DNA from: Actinomycetes bacterium
Lineage (GTDB): Bacteria; Actinomycetota; Acidimicrobiia; Acidimicrobiales; Microtrichaceae
DNA length: 6,429 bases
Direction: 5' to 3'
NCBI GenBank assembly: GCA_023392475.1
Contig: JAEVZA010000231.1
Coordinates: 1-6,429 of the forward strand
How positions within the stretch are numbered: the stretch's first letter is position 1; each line of letters begins with the position of its first letter. The notes beneath the pieces were generated by a model. It saw only the letters and a list, made by a program, of their open reading frames with translations, was not told where the DNA came from and searched no databases. Below, piece after piece: positions 5,306-6,429 of this stretch. Position numbers and translations under genes: made by a program.

Positions 5306-6429
5306 TCAGGGCGCGTGGCGGTAGCCGGCGACGTTCGGCAGCGAGGCCACGACCTGGGTCCCGAGGCCGACCGGCTCCGGATCGATCCCCGCCCGGTAGC
5401 GCAGCTCGGCGGTGACGAGGTGGGCCACCTGGGGCCAGAGCACCGGGGAGTCCGTGTTGGGCGGCGATGCGCAGCCATCGTCGCCGAGGGCGAGGAGCGA
5501 GTCGGGCACGGGCAGGTGCGCCGCCCGGGCGATCGCCGCGACCCCGCCGCCGCCGATCTCGCAGATGTCGGTGAAGGCGTTGTTGTGCCCGGTCCCGGAG
5601 AGCTCGACGATCTTCTTCTCGCCGGCGGTGTAGTCGTAGCCGGTGCGCACGTCGGCGGGGTTGGCGATGTGGTCGTTGCGGCCGATCAGCCACATGATCG
5701 ACTTGCCGGGGGGCAGCTCGGGCGCCGTCCCCTGGATCTCGCTGAGCAGCGAGACGCCGGCCGACATCGGGATGATGCTGTGCACGTCGGGGCGGGCGAG
5801 CAGCCGGATCGACGTGCCACCGCCGGCCGAGTGCCCGATCGGGAGCACCTGCGAGCTGTCCACCCGTCCCTCGAGCAGCCCGCCGGGCGCGGCGTCCGCG
5901 GCGCGGATCGCCCGGATCGCCTCGTCGGCGATCTCCGTGTCGGGCCGCGGGTTCGCGGGCGGCGACCCGAGGACCGAACCGAGGCCCCGCTCCAGGTAGT
6001 CGGGCGAGATCACCACGAAGCCCCAGGACGCGAGGTGCGTGGTGAGCTCGGTGGACTGGAGCCGGAAGCTGGCGAAGCCGTGCGAGAACAGCACCAGCGG
6101 GAACGGGCCGTCGGGTGCGGCGGGCACGTCCCGGTGGGCGTCGGTCTCGAACGGCGGGTCGATGTCGGGCGGGATCAGCGGGTCGAACGACGGCGGGATG
6201 AAGGCCCGGATGTGGTACACGTCGTCGGGCACGCCGACGACGTCGGCCGGCCGCGCCGGGTACCAGACCTCCACCTCGCGGTCCGACAGGTGCAGCGTCG
6301 TGACGCCGACCGCGTAGGGCCCGTCGGCCTCGTAGGCGGCCTCACCGGCCCGCGGCGCCGTGTCGGGGTCGAGCCCCGTGGCCGGCGGCGGCGTGGGCGG
6401 CGCGCAGGCGGCGGCGAGCACGGCGACCG
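5306..6429 (-). CDS. Exported alpha/beta hydrolase, probable lipoprotein (5' end outside window)
   Basis: A serine hydrolase of the alpha/beta fold, resembling the PAF-acetylhydrolase/cutinase-like group of esterases. Numbering is from GTG at 6421, but the frame stays open to the window edge, so the true start is probably upstream. The upstream-most residues read VAVLAAAC-APP, the end of a lipoprotein-type signal peptide with Cys6 as the likely lipidated residue, followed by a Pro-rich linker. YAVGVTTLHLSDREVEVWYPA opens the catalytic domain in the style of this group; LVLFSHGFASFR holds the oxyanion loop; GHSAGG carries nucleophile Ser198; IGRNDH gives Asp250 and SGTGHNN gives His279. Apart from Cys6 the only cysteines are Cys287 and Cys317, a plausible disulfide in an exported protein. 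A Pro-rich insert lies at about 74-91. The substrate (ester, lipid or polymer) is unknown. It lies 31 nt upstream of ispH on the same strand. Confidence 0.87.
   Translation of the reverse strand, partial: VAVLAAACAPPTPPPATGLDPDTAPRAGEAAYEADGPYAVGVTTLHLSDREVEVWYPARPADVVGVPDDVYHIRAFIPPSFDPLIPPDIDPPFETDAHRDVPAAPDGPFPLVLFSHGFASFRLQSTELTTHLASWGFVVISPDYLERGLGSVLGSPPANPRPDTEIADEAIRAIRAADAAPGGLLEGRVDSSQVLPIGHSAGGGTSIRLLARPDVHSIIPMSAGVSLLSEIQGTAPELPPGKSIMWLIGRNDHIANPADVRTGYDYTAGEKKIVELSGTGHNNAFTDICEIGGGGVAAIARAAHLPVPDSLLALGDDGCASPPNTDSPVLWPQVAHLVTAELRYRAGIDPEPVGLGTQVVASLPNVAGYRHAP

Noticed and set aside
3043..5415. A 790-codon plus-strand open frame
   Set aside because: It is antisense to ispH and the CopD-like gene and out of frame in plsC. 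Its translation is Arg/Gly/His/Asp-rich with no motif; GC-rich DNA rarely contains stops in such frames.

Overview
The window is very GC-rich, uses GTG starts freely and has almost only G or C at third codon positions. Together with the gene set this suggests a high-GC Actinomycetota chromosome, possibly an Acidimicrobiia-like lineage. That placement is an inference from composition and protein flavour only. The content is core metabolism plus one exported hydrolase. I see no transposase, phage gene, CRISPR array, rRNA or tRNA.

Plus strand, 1-3628: four tightly packed genes read left to right. They are the 3' part of tyrA (prephenate dehydrogenase with a C-terminal ACT domain), aroA (EPSP synthase), cmk (CMP kinase) and a PlsC-type acyltransferase. 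The gaps are 4 nt, 11 nt and a 4-nt GTGA overlap, so they very probably form one operon whose promoter lies left of the window. It joins aromatic amino acid synthesis to pyrimidine nucleotide and phospholipid synthesis.

Middle, 3629-3780: a 152-nt convergent intergenic region. It contains a long stem that starts inside the plsC stop codon, a second stem that overlaps and competes with it, and two further GC hairpins on the other side. I interpret these as back-to-back transcription ends without U-tracts, but the dense palindromes could also be a dispersed intergenic repeat.

Minus strand, 6429-3781: three genes read right to left. They are a secreted or lipid-anchored alpha/beta hydrolase (5' end off the window), ispH (last enzyme of the MEP isoprenoid pathway, with an unusual C-terminal tail) and a small four-helix CopD-like membrane protein. 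Gaps of 31 and 12 nt suggest co-transcription.

Nothing here is clearly a new biological system. The points most worth a second look are the structured convergent intergenic region, the ispH tail, the inverted ispH beside a cmk-plsC pair, and the small CopD-like protein behind ispH.
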